From Vibrio tasmaniensis (lineage in GTDB: Bacteria > Pseudomonadota > Gammaproteobacteria > Enterobacterales > Vibrionaceae), in the NCBI RefSeq assembly GCF_024347635.1, contig NZ_AP025512.1:1-64000 (forward strand): a stretch of DNA of 64,000 nt, read 5' to 3'. Numbering within the stretch: position 1 is the stretch's first letter; each line of letters begins with the position of its first letter. Both the position numbers and the translations under genes were made by a program. This document shows positions 51,291 through 59,949 of the stretch, in pieces. The notes beneath the pieces are model-generated. The model was not told the origin of the DNA. It saw nothing but the letters and a program-made list of their open reading frames with translations, and searched no databases.

Positions 51291-51519
51291 CTTTTCAATG
51301 CTCACTGACCAGACATAGGTTTTGCCCCTGAAAACGGCATAGAAAACCGTCTGTTCACAGTCAAACTGTGAGTGATGCCACCACTTAAAAAACACTGAAC
51401 TCACTGGGGAGTCAGCCTTGTAAGCGTCTCGCGCAGTCTATTGGCAGTAGGCTCAAAAAAGAGCAAGCATCCCCCCAAAACACTCTGTGTCCTATCGACC
51501 GTCAGTGAGCATTGAAAAG
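51291..51519. repeat. 19-bp perfect inverted repeat, 191 bp apart
   Basis: CTTTTCAATGCTCACTGAC at 51291-51309 and its exact complement at 51501-51519, upstream of the pilin gene. The inside (51310-51500) has no gene but has a CACAGTcaaACTGTG stem near 51356-51370. Possible long-range hairpin, invertible segment or small RNA gene. Confidence 0.75.
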
Positions 51520-51623
51520 CCAAACCGCGCAAAAACACCACGCCTTCTTGTCTATCCAGCAAGAAGGCAACGCCATCATTAACACTCATTTGATAATTTT
51601 ATCACTCAATAAGGAAACTCATT

Positions 51624-51911
51624 ATGAAAACACGTACCCAACGCGCCCTCATGGTCGCTCTTGGCGTCGCTGCATCAACGCTTTTCATCGCTCATCCTGC
51701 TCTGGCCGCTGATATTTTCGCATCAGGTAAACAGGCGATGAAAGACTCTGCAGGTAAAGGCTCTGCGGTTGAAACCGCCATGCTAGGAACCGGATTGGCG
51801 GGCGCGGTCATTACCGGATTGATGAGCCGTAACTGGTTTGCCGCCGTGGGCGGGTTCATTGGTGGCTCAGTCTTGTGGAACGTGGGCGCGCCCCTTGTCG
51901 GCTTAGGTTAA
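51624..51911 (+). CDS. traA: F-type conjugative pilin TraA
   Basis: 95 residues. Long signal peptide (1-29, ending HPALAA) and a mature part with two hydrophobic helices (AMLGTGLAGAVITGLM and FAAVGGFIGGSVLWNV) separated by a short basic loop. This is the TraA/VirB2 plan and it directly precedes traL. The pilin is processed and polymerised into the mating pilus. AAGGA lies upstream of the ATG. Confidence 0.85.
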   Translation: MKTRTQRALMVALGVAASTLFIAHPALAADIFASGKQAMKDSAGKGSAVETAMLGTGLAGAVITGLMSRNWFAAVGGFIGGSVLWNVGAPLVGLG

Positions 51912-51920
51912 GGCGCCGCC

Positions 51921-52223
51921 ATGGAAGATCCGCATCAGTTTTTCTCTATCCCAAAACACATGAACAAAGGTCGCCGTTGGCTCGGCTTCCCTGTTGATGA
52001 AATCGCGCCAGCCTTCTTTATTTTCGGCCTCTCATTTTGGCTGAAACACGAAATGATAGGGCTGACGTTATCGATGGCTTGGTTTGGGGGGTTGCGTTAC
52101 ATCAAAGCGCAATACGGTGACAACATCATTACCCTGTCACTTTATTGGTGGGGGGCTTCCTTCATCAAGTCCACCCTTTTTAAGCGCACGCCCTCAGCCT
52201 GTCGCCGTTACTGGATTTTTTAA
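51921..52223 (+). CDS. traL: conjugative pilus assembly protein TraL
   Basis: 100 residues. The start FFSIPKHMNKGRRWLGFPVDE and two membrane helices (APAFFIFGLSFWL, GLTLSMAWFGGLRY) match TraL, the VirB3-like inner-membrane subunit of F-type secretion systems. AAGGCG precedes the ATG; it starts 9 bp after traA. Confidence 0.9.
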   Translation: MEDPHQFFSIPKHMNKGRRWLGFPVDEIAPAFFIFGLSFWLKHEMIGLTLSMAWFGGLRYIKAQYGDNIITLSLYWWGASFIKSTLFKRTPSACRRYWIF

Positions 52224-52237
52224 GGAGACACTTCCTC

Positions 52238-52810
52238 ATGGACCCGTTTGTAAAACGGGATAAGCTGGCCGTCAAAAGCCTCCTCAATCTTTTTTTGAGT
52301 GCAGGCTTTCTTGTCATGCTTATCACGAATCTGGTGTTGGGTTACACCAGTTATCAAGCCCTGACCCACCAAAGCCGAACCTTAATCCCCCCGACGCTCT
52401 CTCAAGCCTTTACCATTTCAGACGGCGCGGTCGATGAGCCTTACCTTGAGCAAATGGCTGATTACCTCCTCCACCTGAAACTCAACATTACGCCAGCCAG
52501 CGTTGGCCGTCAGTTTGGGTTGTTGCTTGACTATGTTGATGAAACCAGTTGGCACAGCGTACAACCTAAGCTGCTTCGTGAAGCCACGGTGATTAAAAAA
52601 GACAACATCAGCAGTCAATTTGCGGTCGAGGACGTCCGTATCTCCCTCGATACCCTCCAAGTACAGCTCTATGGCACACTCCAAAAGCACGTCGGCCAAC
52701 GCGCCCTAGAGCCAGAGATGAAGTGGTATCAAGTTAACTTTAGCTATAAACAAGGCTCAATAGGTTTACTCTCCATTGAAGCCGTCGAGGTCAACACCGA
52801 TGAATCTTAA
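52238..52810 (+). CDS. traE: conjugative transfer protein TraE
   Basis: 190 residues with one N-terminal membrane helix (about 20-40, LFLSAGFLVMLITNLVLGY) and a periplasmic NTF2-like domain, as in TraE/VirB8 proteins that form the scaffold of the secretion channel. The usual family length is about 190. It starts 14 bp after traL and overlaps traK by 11 bases. Confidence 0.9.
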   Translation: MDPFVKRDKLAVKSLLNLFLSAGFLVMLITNLVLGYTSYQALTHQSRTLIPPTLSQAFTISDGAVDEPYLEQMADYLLHLKLNITPASVGRQFGLLLDYVDETSWHSVQPKLLREATVIKKDNISSQFAVEDVRISLDTLQVQLYGTLQKHVGQRALEPEMKWYQVNFSYKQGSIGLLSIEAVEVNTDES

Positions 52811-53585
52811 TCAACCCTTTTTTACCCCCTCAATGCGGTGGCGCTCCCTTTGTTTATCCATGGTGCTTTTGCTGACTTGGCTCATCCCCCCTTTAGCCAT
52901 AGCCAACAATGCCGCCATGGTCAGTTATGAGTTTGATGAAGGCGACACCATACCCTTGGCACTCTCTTCCATTAACGTGAACCGCTTAGTGGTCAAAAAC
53001 GACCGCATTCTTTCCATTGTCTGCCCGAAAGGGTTTTGCACCTCGTCAGGCAACCAAAAAGACGCATCAGGCTCCATTGCACTAAAAATCAATATCGCCT
53101 TACCGTTCACTGCGCACCTGACCACAGAGAAAGGGCGGCTGTTCGCGCTGTTCATTACGCCTAAAGCGACCCCGTCTTTGGTCACAGAGTTTGTCTGGTC
53201 ACAAAGCTACAAAGAGCAGCAAAGCCCAATAGAGCTTGCCGCGGATTACCCCGCGGCCATGACCGCGCTCACCAAAGCCATGATGCGCTTTGTCCATGAC
53301 GGCGCACCCATTGCGGGCTTTAAACGCCATGACGTTGACCCTAAAACGCTGCCTAAAGATGAAGCGGCATTGGCCATCATCCCTCAAACGGTCTTTGTGG
53401 GCCGTGATTACTCTGGGGTGGTTTATCAGCTCAAAAACCAAGGCCGCAGTGACCTATCACTGAGCACCGCGCAGTTCTACAGCGACTCTGCACGCTCAGC
53501 TGCGCTCGATGCCTATCAATTAAAACCAGGGCAAACCACCACGCTCTATCTCATTACCGGAGGAGGCGCCGCTCATGTTCGATAA
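52800..53585 (+). CDS. traK: conjugative transfer protein TraK (VirB9/secretin-like)
   Basis: 261 residues from the ATG at 52800, which overlaps the traE stop; the upstream frame to 52776 lacks a site. Signal peptide about 1-30 (LLTWLIPPLAIA). The strand-rich body with FDEGDTIPLALSSINVNRLVV is the TraK start. TraK joins TraV and TraB in the outer-membrane core of the channel. It overlaps traB by 11 bases. Confidence 0.9.
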   Translation: MNLNQPFFTPSMRWRSLCLSMVLLLTWLIPPLAIANNAAMVSYEFDEGDTIPLALSSINVNRLVVKNDRILSIVCPKGFCTSSGNQKDASGSIALKINIALPFTAHLTTEKGRLFALFITPKATPSLVTEFVWSQSYKEQQSPIELAADYPAAMTALTKAMMRFVHDGAPIAGFKRHDVDPKTLPKDEAALAIIPQTVFVGRDYSGVVYQLKNQGRSDLSLSTAQFYSDSARSAALDAYQLKPGQTTTLYLITGGGAAHVR

Positions 53586-55113
53586 ACAAAAGGACGCATT
53601 TGACCGCTTTAAGAAACGCGCCTTCAAAGACACCGATGGGGACTTTGAAGACGGCGGCACCGTCAATGCCGTAACAAGAAAGCGCAATCGCACCATAACG
53701 TTCACGGTGTTGCTGATATTGGCCGCTATCGCATTGGTAGTGTGGCGATTCACGCAGCCTCCCCAAGCGCCAAGCAACGTCAATCAAGACGTTGGCTTTG
53801 GCGCCATCGTCACCGACGATTTCACCGACAAGGACAACCAATCGGCCCTGACGTTTCAGCAAGATAAAATCAACCAAATCGAGCAAAGCTTAGTCAAGTT
53901 TGAGGGGACATTGAGCCGCTTTGGACAGAGCTTAACCTCTGAGTTAGAAAACATAAAAAAAGCCAATGAGCGTGATAATGCGTCACAACTGACAGAGCTT
54001 GAGCAAAAGATGCAACAAAAGCTCGATGAAGTGGACGCGCTCAAAGTCCAGCTTGAGACACAACTGGCCTCAGCCCTCAATACCGGTGCCCCTTCCACTC
54101 AGCACAAGATAGACAGTCAACAAGGCGGCACGTTTGGTCAATACAAGCTGCCCCCAAGACCGGCAATAAATGGCAACATTGAAACCGCTAAGGTCAATGA
54201 GTTTCAGTATCAACAACAAGATGATGTGGCTTTTGGTGGGGATGCCTTTGATAGCTTTGAGTTTCATTGGCAAGCCAGTATCGAGGAGAAACAATCTCGC
54301 CGCACGACCGATAACTACGTACCAACCGGCACTTTTGTGACCGCAGTGATTACTGGGGGTGCGGATGCGAATGCGGGCGTGTCTGGACAAGGCGATACCT
54401 CCCCGATTGTCTTTCAAACCGTCAATCAAGGAATATTACCCAACGGTCAGCCCTCCAAACTCAAGGACTGCACCATCACAGGCGCGGTCTACGGGGAAAT
54501 TTCATCCAGTCGCGGCGTGGCGCGCACCAACAGAATAAGCTGCATACAACCCAATGGGGATATCCTTGATATCCCCGTCAATGCGACCGTGTTTAACTTT
54601 GGGCGCAATGGCATTCGCGGCACGACCATCTTGAAAAACGGGAAAATCGTTCAAATGGCGGGCATTGCTGGAATATTGCAAGGCGTTGGGGATGCCGGTA
54701 AAGCGCTCGCCCAAACCACAACACCGACCGCGCTTGGTCCAAGTCAAAGCATTGACACCGATAAGATAGGATTAAATCTACTTGGCGGCGCTACCGAAAG
54801 CGTTGGCAGCAAGCTGGCGGATTACTACATCAAACTGGCGGAGCTCTACCACCCCATAGTGGAAGTCAATCCTGGTGGCATCGTCAATATTGTCTTTTTG
54901 GAAGGCTTTCCATTAGACCCGCTACTGGCCGATGAATACGAAGCGCGCATTAATGAGCAGCGTGAGCACGTATCGAGCTCTAACCAGATACTCGATGTTA
55001 TTACCAATGCTCCCGCCCTTCCACCCACCACTCAAACTGCCCCTATCAACCCATTAGCGCAAAAAATCACCCAACAAGGGTTAAACAGCGTGGGCTTTGG
55101 GCGTGAGGAATAA
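53575..55113 (+). CDS. traB: conjugative transfer protein TraB (VirB10-like)
   Basis: 512 residues. Cytoplasmic start, membrane helix about 42-60 (ITFTVLLILAAIALVVWRF), coiled coil about 95-160, then the C-terminal TrbI/VirB10 barrel from about 240 (VPTGTFVTAVITGGADAN, then SPIVFQTVNQGILPNG, then RGTTILKNGKIVQMAG). TraB spans both membranes and gates the channel. Full family length. Confidence 0.92.
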   Translation: MFDKQKDAFDRFKKRAFKDTDGDFEDGGTVNAVTRKRNRTITFTVLLILAAIALVVWRFTQPPQAPSNVNQDVGFGAIVTDDFTDKDNQSALTFQQDKINQIEQSLVKFEGTLSRFGQSLTSELENIKKANERDNASQLTELEQKMQQKLDEVDALKVQLETQLASALNTGAPSTQHKIDSQQGGTFGQYKLPPRPAINGNIETAKVNEFQYQQQDDVAFGGDAFDSFEFHWQASIEEKQSRRTTDNYVPTGTFVTAVITGGADANAGVSGQGDTSPIVFQTVNQGILPNGQPSKLKDCTITGAVYGEISSSRGVARTNRISCIQPNGDILDIPVNATVFNFGRNGIRGTTILKNGKIVQMAGIAGILQGVGDAGKALAQTTTPTALGPSQSIDTDKIGLNLLGGATESVGSKLADYYIKLAELYHPIVEVNPGGIVNIVFLEGFPLDPLLADEYEARINEQREHVSSSNQILDVITNAPALPPTTQTAPINPLAQKITQQGLNSVGFGREE

Positions 55114-55115
55114 CC

Positions 55116-55511
55116 ATGAATAGACAGTTTTTGTTTTCACTATCGATACTCCTAGGTCTGACCGGCTGCAGCGCGGGCTTTGAGAGCGAATACAGTTGCG
55201 ATAAGGTCGGCGGCGTTTCCGGATGCGTCACCATGAACGAGGTTCGAGACAACGTCTACGGCTATACCGGTGACAGCGGCATAGCCACGGTTTCCCCTCA
55301 ATCGCGTCTTGCCCCACCGTCCGCCTTTACCTTACTGCCAAGGCGCAATCGAGAGGGGGAGCCTGAGCGAAGCCAAGAAGACGTTAAAAAGCTCACCGTC
55401 TTCCCTTTCATCGACAAAGACAATCACTACATCGATACGATGGATGTTTACTTTGTCTTAGACGATAGCCGTTGGTCTGGGCGCCCTGCGCGCGAGATTT
55501 GGAAGGATTAA
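55116..55511 (+). CDS. traV: conjugative transfer lipoprotein TraV
   Basis: 131 residues. Lipobox LLGLTGC (Cys near 19), then the family's YSCDKVGGVSGC pair of Cys and a Pro-rich linker. TraV anchors the TraK-TraB core in the outer membrane. It starts two bases after the traB stop. Slightly shorter than the F protein. Confidence 0.85.
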   Translation: MNRQFLFSLSILLGLTGCSAGFESEYSCDKVGGVSGCVTMNEVRDNVYGYTGDSGIATVSPQSRLAPPSAFTLLPRRNREGEPERSQEDVKKLTVFPFIDKDNHYIDTMDVYFVLDDSRWSGRPAREIWKD

Positions 55512-55513
55512 CC

Positions 55514-55882
55514 ATGAAACAAGCACTCAAAAAAGTATTCATTGCCTTCTTAGTGTTATGGGGCGTATTCCTGAGCAGCGCCCTTGCACAAGTGGCGCAG
55601 TTCATCACCTCACACGATGATGCCAGAGACCACACCGTGGCGAACTACATTGCGTCTCAGCCCCCTCAATTCGAGCAAATCATCACCCAAGCCGTACAGC
55701 GATGCCTAGAGCCACCAAAGCTAGCAACAAGCACACTTCCACCAACAGACACGCTCTCACTGCCACCGATGAGTGTGTATGAATGCTTACGCCAGCAAAA
55801 TCAACCAAAGCTAGCTATCGATATACAGAACAGTGATGAAGCGATGCAGAGTGTCAGCTGGCCATTGTCTGTGTTTTGGTAA
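55514..55882 (+). CDS. hypothetical exported protein in the tra operon
   Basis: 122 residues from MKQALKKVFIAFLVLWGVFL (55514), two bases after traV. Signal peptide or anchor to about 28 (SSALA), then a Pro/Gln-rich part with two Cys (RCLEPP, YECLRQQ). In F the genes between traV and traC are traR and others; this one is not recognisably any of them. Co-transcribed with the secretion genes, so a periplasmic accessory role is likely. Confidence 0.7.
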   Translation: MKQALKKVFIAFLVLWGVFLSSALAQVAQFITSHDDARDHTVANYIASQPPQFEQIITQAVQRCLEPPKLATSTLPPTDTLSLPPMSVYECLRQQNQPKLAIDIQNSDEAMQSVSWPLSVFW

Positions 55883-55900
55883 AATAGAAAAGGAATACCC

Positions 55901-58450
55901 ATGTTTTCTTCCTCACGAAGTGGCTTGTCCGCCTTGTTCCAAGATGCCAAGCAAGCCCAAAACCACCTTCACCATGAATTACCGTATCGAGACTACGATC
56001 CCATTGAGCAAGTCTTTGATAACGCTCACTCACGCGGCTTTGGTTTTAAAATCAGCGTCCTTGGGGGCGCAAACGACGATTTGATTCAGTCATTAAGCCA
56101 CCTCATGGGGGACTTGCCCGATGGGGATAAATGGGACTATCAAGTACAGCTGTTTGGTCATAACCGTGTCGCGCACTACTTAGAAGGCAATCAAGCGCTA
56201 CTCAGTCAGCGAGGCGGTATCTGCCAGAAGATGGCCAACGATGACGCCATTTACGCCCACTACGCCGCGCAGCACGGTTACCTGCACAGACAAAAAAACA
56301 ATCGCTTTGATTTGCGCGACTACGACGCGTTCTTTTTTGTCTCCACCACGGAAAAAGACCCACAAGAGCTGCTGGATGCGCGAATGACGCTAGAGACGGG
56401 ACTCGCGCAGCTGGGGTTTGATTTACTGCCCGTGACACCTGAGATGTTGCTCACTGGTGTGGGGGATATCTTAAACTTTGATAAGCGCCAAGACAGGCCA
56501 AAGGAAAAAAGCTACAACCCACTAGAGCCTTTAAACCTGCAAGCGTTATCTCCCGATACCGAAGCGTTAACCCATCGTGGTCATATCGCCACCCGTCACA
56601 CCAATGATCAAGGGGAAGAGGTACGCACACGCTTGGTTCATCTGGGGCTTTCTCGATTGCCTGGTGATTATCGCCTATACGCCTTACCCGAAGCTTTCTC
56701 TTCTATCCGCAACGTATCGCGTAACATCACTTGCCCGCATCGCGTGACCTTAAGTTTTCGTAACGAGCCAACCGGTAAGCAGAACGCAGATAACGATAAT
56801 AAGATAAAAGACTTAACCAAGACGGTGAACAGCCAAATGGCGATACTCGCGCCCATGGCCGAAGATGAACTCAAAGAGCGCAAAGCCTTGCAAAAAGGCT
56901 TGTTGTCTAAAGAGTTTACCATCGCGTCTATGGTACTCACCGTCTCACTGCTGACTGACAAAGCCTGTCAGAAAAAAGACACCCAAGCGGCGAAGGAGTC
57001 ATTTGGCAATGCGGGGCTTGATATCATTCCACTGAAAATGAATCAGCCCCAAGCGCTGCTTTCCACCTTGCCTTTTATGATGAGTGAAGGGTTATGGGGC
57101 GATTGTAAAAAAGCCGGGCGCGTTCGCACGTTTAAAAGCTCAAATCTGGTGAATCTCTTTCCGCTCATCATGGACTTTAGCCAACTCAAAGGGGGCGTAC
57201 TCCTACCCACGATGCGCCAACAAATCTCGTTCTTTAACCCTTTCACCTGTGGCAGTGATAACCAAAACATCGCCCTGACGGGAGGCTCCGGCGCCGGGAA
57301 AAGCTTCCTAGTTCAAGAAATCGCGGAAACGGTTTACGCCATGGGCGGTAAAGTGTGGATACTCGATAAAGGCGCCAGCTATAAAAAACTGACGCTCAGC
57401 CTTGGGGGGACCTACATGACCCACGCCAACATCTTCTTAAACCCGTTCACCCATTTAGGCTCCATGCAAAATGCGGAGTTTGAGTTTGTGGACGATGATG
57501 GTCGACCCGTTGACCCCATGATGGAAGCGCTCGATAACATCACGGCGTTGTTCGCCACCATTGCGTCGCCCTACACGCCACTAACAGCCTTTCAACAAAG
57601 CGTACTCGGCGATGCGATAGTGACGGCGTGGGAGAATAAAGGCAATCAAGCCTTAGTGGATGATGTCAGAGACGCCTTGATTGAGATTGCGGGAGAAGAG
57701 AGTGACCGACGCATCAAAGACATTGCCGTACAGCTCAAAAAATTCTGTACCGATGGCATGTATGGCGATGTATTCAACAAGCCCTCCATGCTCGACCCAA
57801 GTGTTGAAATCACCACGTTGGAGCTCGATGGGTTCCCGCCTGCGGTGCTTAGACCGGTCATTTTTGCGCTGATGGTGTCGATTAACCAGCAGATGTACCT
57901 TTCAGGCTCTCGCTCAACCCCAAAGATGTGCATCATTGAAGAGGCATGGAGTTTACTGTCTGGGGCGAACGAACAAGCGAGGGAGTTCATCAACACCGGT
58001 TATCGCACCGCCCGTAAGTTCGGCGGCGCTTTTTGTACGGTGACTCAAGGGATAGAGGATTTCTTTAGCAGCGAGGAAGCCAAAGCCTGCTACAACAACT
58101 CCGATATCCACATCATTCTTCGTCAAGGCGAAGGGTTTGATAAATACCTAGCCCAAAACCCCGATGCCTTCTCACCCTTTGAGCAGCGCATCATTAAAAG
58201 CTTCGCCCCCTCAGCAGAAGCCGGATACAGCAGCGCGCGTATCAAGGCTGGCGGCCATGTCACCTACCACCGCTTTTTCGCCTCTCCGGTGAAACGCGCC
58301 ATGTTCTCAACCGAGCCTAAGGAGTTTGAGTATTGTGAAAATCTCTATAAACAAGGTCAATCGCTGGAGCGCGCCATTGAGCAAACCTCCATGCACTTTT
58401 ATGGCAAAGAAATTGACGCCTTTAATCAAGCCATTGGCGCAAGCACTTAG
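55901..58450 (+). CDS. traC: conjugative pilus assembly ATPase TraC (VirB4-like)
   Basis: 849 residues. N-terminal TraC_F_IV region to about 400; Walker A is TGGSGAGKSF near 460-469; the partner motif WILDKGASYKKL follows near 487; Walker B is MCIIEEAWSLLSG near 674-686; and FGGAFCTVTQGIEDF near 707 is the usual downstream motif. TraC powers pilus assembly and substrate entry at the inner membrane. It is the family's normal length. The traW start lies within its last 50 bases. Confidence 0.95.
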   Translation: MFSSSRSGLSALFQDAKQAQNHLHHELPYRDYDPIEQVFDNAHSRGFGFKISVLGGANDDLIQSLSHLMGDLPDGDKWDYQVQLFGHNRVAHYLEGNQALLSQRGGICQKMANDDAIYAHYAAQHGYLHRQKNNRFDLRDYDAFFFVSTTEKDPQELLDARMTLETGLAQLGFDLLPVTPEMLLTGVGDILNFDKRQDRPKEKSYNPLEPLNLQALSPDTEALTHRGHIATRHTNDQGEEVRTRLVHLGLSRLPGDYRLYALPEAFSSIRNVSRNITCPHRVTLSFRNEPTGKQNADNDNKIKDLTKTVNSQMAILAPMAEDELKERKALQKGLLSKEFTIASMVLTVSLLTDKACQKKDTQAAKESFGNAGLDIIPLKMNQPQALLSTLPFMMSEGLWGDCKKAGRVRTFKSSNLVNLFPLIMDFSQLKGGVLLPTMRQQISFFNPFTCGSDNQNIALTGGSGAGKSFLVQEIAETVYAMGGKVWILDKGASYKKLTLSLGGTYMTHANIFLNPFTHLGSMQNAEFEFVDDDGRPVDPMMEALDNITALFATIASPYTPLTAFQQSVLGDAIVTAWENKGNQALVDDVRDALIEIAGEESDRRIKDIAVQLKKFCTDGMYGDVFNKPSMLDPSVEITTLELDGFPPAVLRPVIFALMVSINQQMYLSGSRSTPKMCIIEEAWSLLSGANEQAREFINTGYRTARKFGGAFCTVTQGIEDFFSSEEAKACYNNSDIHIILRQGEGFDKYLAQNPDAFSPFEQRIIKSFAPSAEAGYSSARIKAGGHVTYHRFFASPVKRAMFSTEPKEFEYCENLYKQGQSLERAIEQTSMHFYGKEIDAFNQAIGAST

Positions 58451-59129
58451 TTTGCTGCCTTTTATCCTCGCAGCAGGCATGGCCACTTTTAACGCTCACG
58501 GGAAAGCATTGGGGCAAGTCGCCCCGGTCTTCCCTATCGGTGAAATCGACATGCTGGAGTGGATACACCAAAGACTGAAAGGATTTGAGGCCAGTGGTCA
58601 ATTGGCGGACATGCAAAACGAGTTCACAGAGCGCGTACAACAAAGCATTGAAAATCCACCGCCCGTTGAAGGGTTAACCACCACGACCAACCCCCGCACC
58701 TTTTACGTTGACCCAAGCATCACTATCCCTAAAGACATCATCGCCCCCACGACGGGGGCGGTGATAGCCAAGGCGGGTACTAGGGTGAACCCCTTTGACA
58801 GCCGCACTTGGCCAAAGGTCGACGGTCAAGACGTTCTACCACAGTTTGAACTCAGTAAGGTGCTGGTCTTTTTTGATGCCAGAGACGCGCAGCAACGAAG
58901 ATTTGCCAGCGAATATCAAAACGCCAAGCCAATCAAGTGGGTACTGACGGGAGGCGGCCCGAATAAAATGGCGACCTTACTGGACGCAAGAATGTATTTT
59001 TCGCAGCAAGGCCACCTAACCCAATCGCTTAACATCACTCACGTCCCTGCTATTGCCTACCAAGACGGCACGCGCTGGCGCATCGATGAGGTGAACGTAT
59101 CGGGCTTGCAACCCTTGGAGATAGAGTAA
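58401..59129 (+). CDS. traW: conjugative pilus assembly protein TraW
   Basis: 242 residues from the ATG at 58401; the longer frame to 58326 lies wholly inside traC and is rejected. Signal peptide about 1-33 (LLPFILAAGMATFNAHG). The family parts are GQVAPVFPIGEIDMLEWI, TFYVDPSI..P.DI, GTRVNPFD and the thioredoxin-like LVFFDARDAQQ with VPAIAYQDG near the end. TraW is periplasmic and works with TrbC and TraU. TrbI, found between traC and traW in F, is absent. It overlaps the next gene by one base. Confidence 0.88.
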   Translation: MAKKLTPLIKPLAQALSLLPFILAAGMATFNAHGKALGQVAPVFPIGEIDMLEWIHQRLKGFEASGQLADMQNEFTERVQQSIENPPPVEGLTTTTNPRTFYVDPSITIPKDIIAPTTGAVIAKAGTRVNPFDSRTWPKVDGQDVLPQFELSKVLVFFDARDAQQRRFASEYQNAKPIKWVLTGGGPNKMATLLDARMYFSQQGHLTQSLNITHVPAIAYQDGTRWRIDEVNVSGLQPLEIE

Positions 59130-59590
59130 TGACAACCCAAAAACGATGGAAAAAGCTGCTCTACGAGATCACGCTGGCAGGCATTGCGCTTCGTAGACAA
59201 GATTATCAAGAACTTGACCCACAAATTGCCCCTGCGGTGCACGCACTGAACGCCATTGAGGGCGTGGCAACCATCGGCTCTTGCCAAGGGCACGTTGCCT
59301 GGCTAACAGGGCGGTTTTCAGCGCCTTATCTTTATTTTACGGCGCCTGTTTGGTTTGCTAAGCAACTTTCTCAACGCCTAAAAACGTCACCATGGCATCT
59401 CTCTGCTATGTTCAACAACCATTGCCAACTGTGTTTTCACCTCACTCACAAACGCTACAGTCGAGCGTATCGTTCTCTTGTTCCGTTCTCATTGACTTAC
59501 CACCTTGGGTATCATCGTGAGAAAGCCGACAAAGAACTTGCGCAGTTAGCCAAACTGCTCTCAACGATAGAGGAAATCAAAGTAACCTGA
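59129..59590 (+). CDS. hypothetical protein in the tra operon
   Basis: 153 residues, soluble, ATG overlapping the traW stop (TAATG). The core ALNAIEGVATIGSCQGHVAW, then FSAPYLYFTAP resembles the T/G-S-C-x-G-H/R loop of TYW3-like domains, but this is a loose likeness. The C-terminal HTHKRYSRAYRSLVPF is basic. Function in transfer unknown. Its last 30 bases are overlapped by an opposite-strand gene. Confidence 0.6.
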   Translation: MTTQKRWKKLLYEITLAGIALRRQDYQELDPQIAPAVHALNAIEGVATIGSCQGHVAWLTGRFSAPYLYFTAPVWFAKQLSQRLKTSPWHLSAMFNNHCQLCFHLTHKRYSRAYRSLVPFSLTYHLGYHREKADKELAQLAKLLSTIEEIKVT

Positions 59591-59749
59591 AAAATAACAA
59601 TACAACCCGACGGCGCCGAGCAAGAGAATAGAAACTATCTTCTTTGCTTTTTCTATACCAAACGGATCAGGCTCTCCACAGTGTATACAAGCGCTAGAGT
59701 TTGAGGATATAGAGTCATTACAAACCCTACAACTTTTTAAGGATGCCAT
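59561..59749 (-). CDS. small zinc-ribbon membrane protein, antisense in tra operon
   Basis: 62 residues from MASLKSCRVCNDSISSNSSA (59749; GAGG upstream). Two CxxC pairs (CRVC, CIHC) form a zinc ribbon, and a C-terminal membrane helix follows (IVSILLLGAVGLYCYFSGYF). Coding on the minus strand inside the plus-strand operon is unusual. The clean ribbon-plus-helix layout makes it very likely a real gene, perhaps acquired separately. Confidence 0.75.
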   Translation of the reverse strand: MASLKSCRVCNDSISSNSSACIHCGEPDPFGIEKAKKIVSILLLGAVGLYCYFSGYFDFLYR

Positions 59750-59865
59750 ATAAGACCTCATAAATGGTTAAATTTCGCACCAGATTCTAACACAACATAA
59801 CTGACTTGGGACTGCGCACCTCCCTTGATCATGTTTCCAATATCACTTCTTTTCTATTCACCAAG

Positions 59866-59919
59866 CTCGCTTTTGGCTGCGATAACGAGGCGAAGCCTCT
59901 TGTCGAAACAAAAGGAGCA
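59866..59919 (+). repeat. 54-bp tra intergenic repeat, copy 2
   Basis: Same as 51213-51266 with four base changes. Lies between the antisense gene and traU, and supplies ACAAAAGGAG. Frames that read through it are spurious. Confidence 0.82.
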
Positions 59920-59949
59920 CCACGCCACGCGTGGAAAAAGGACACCACC

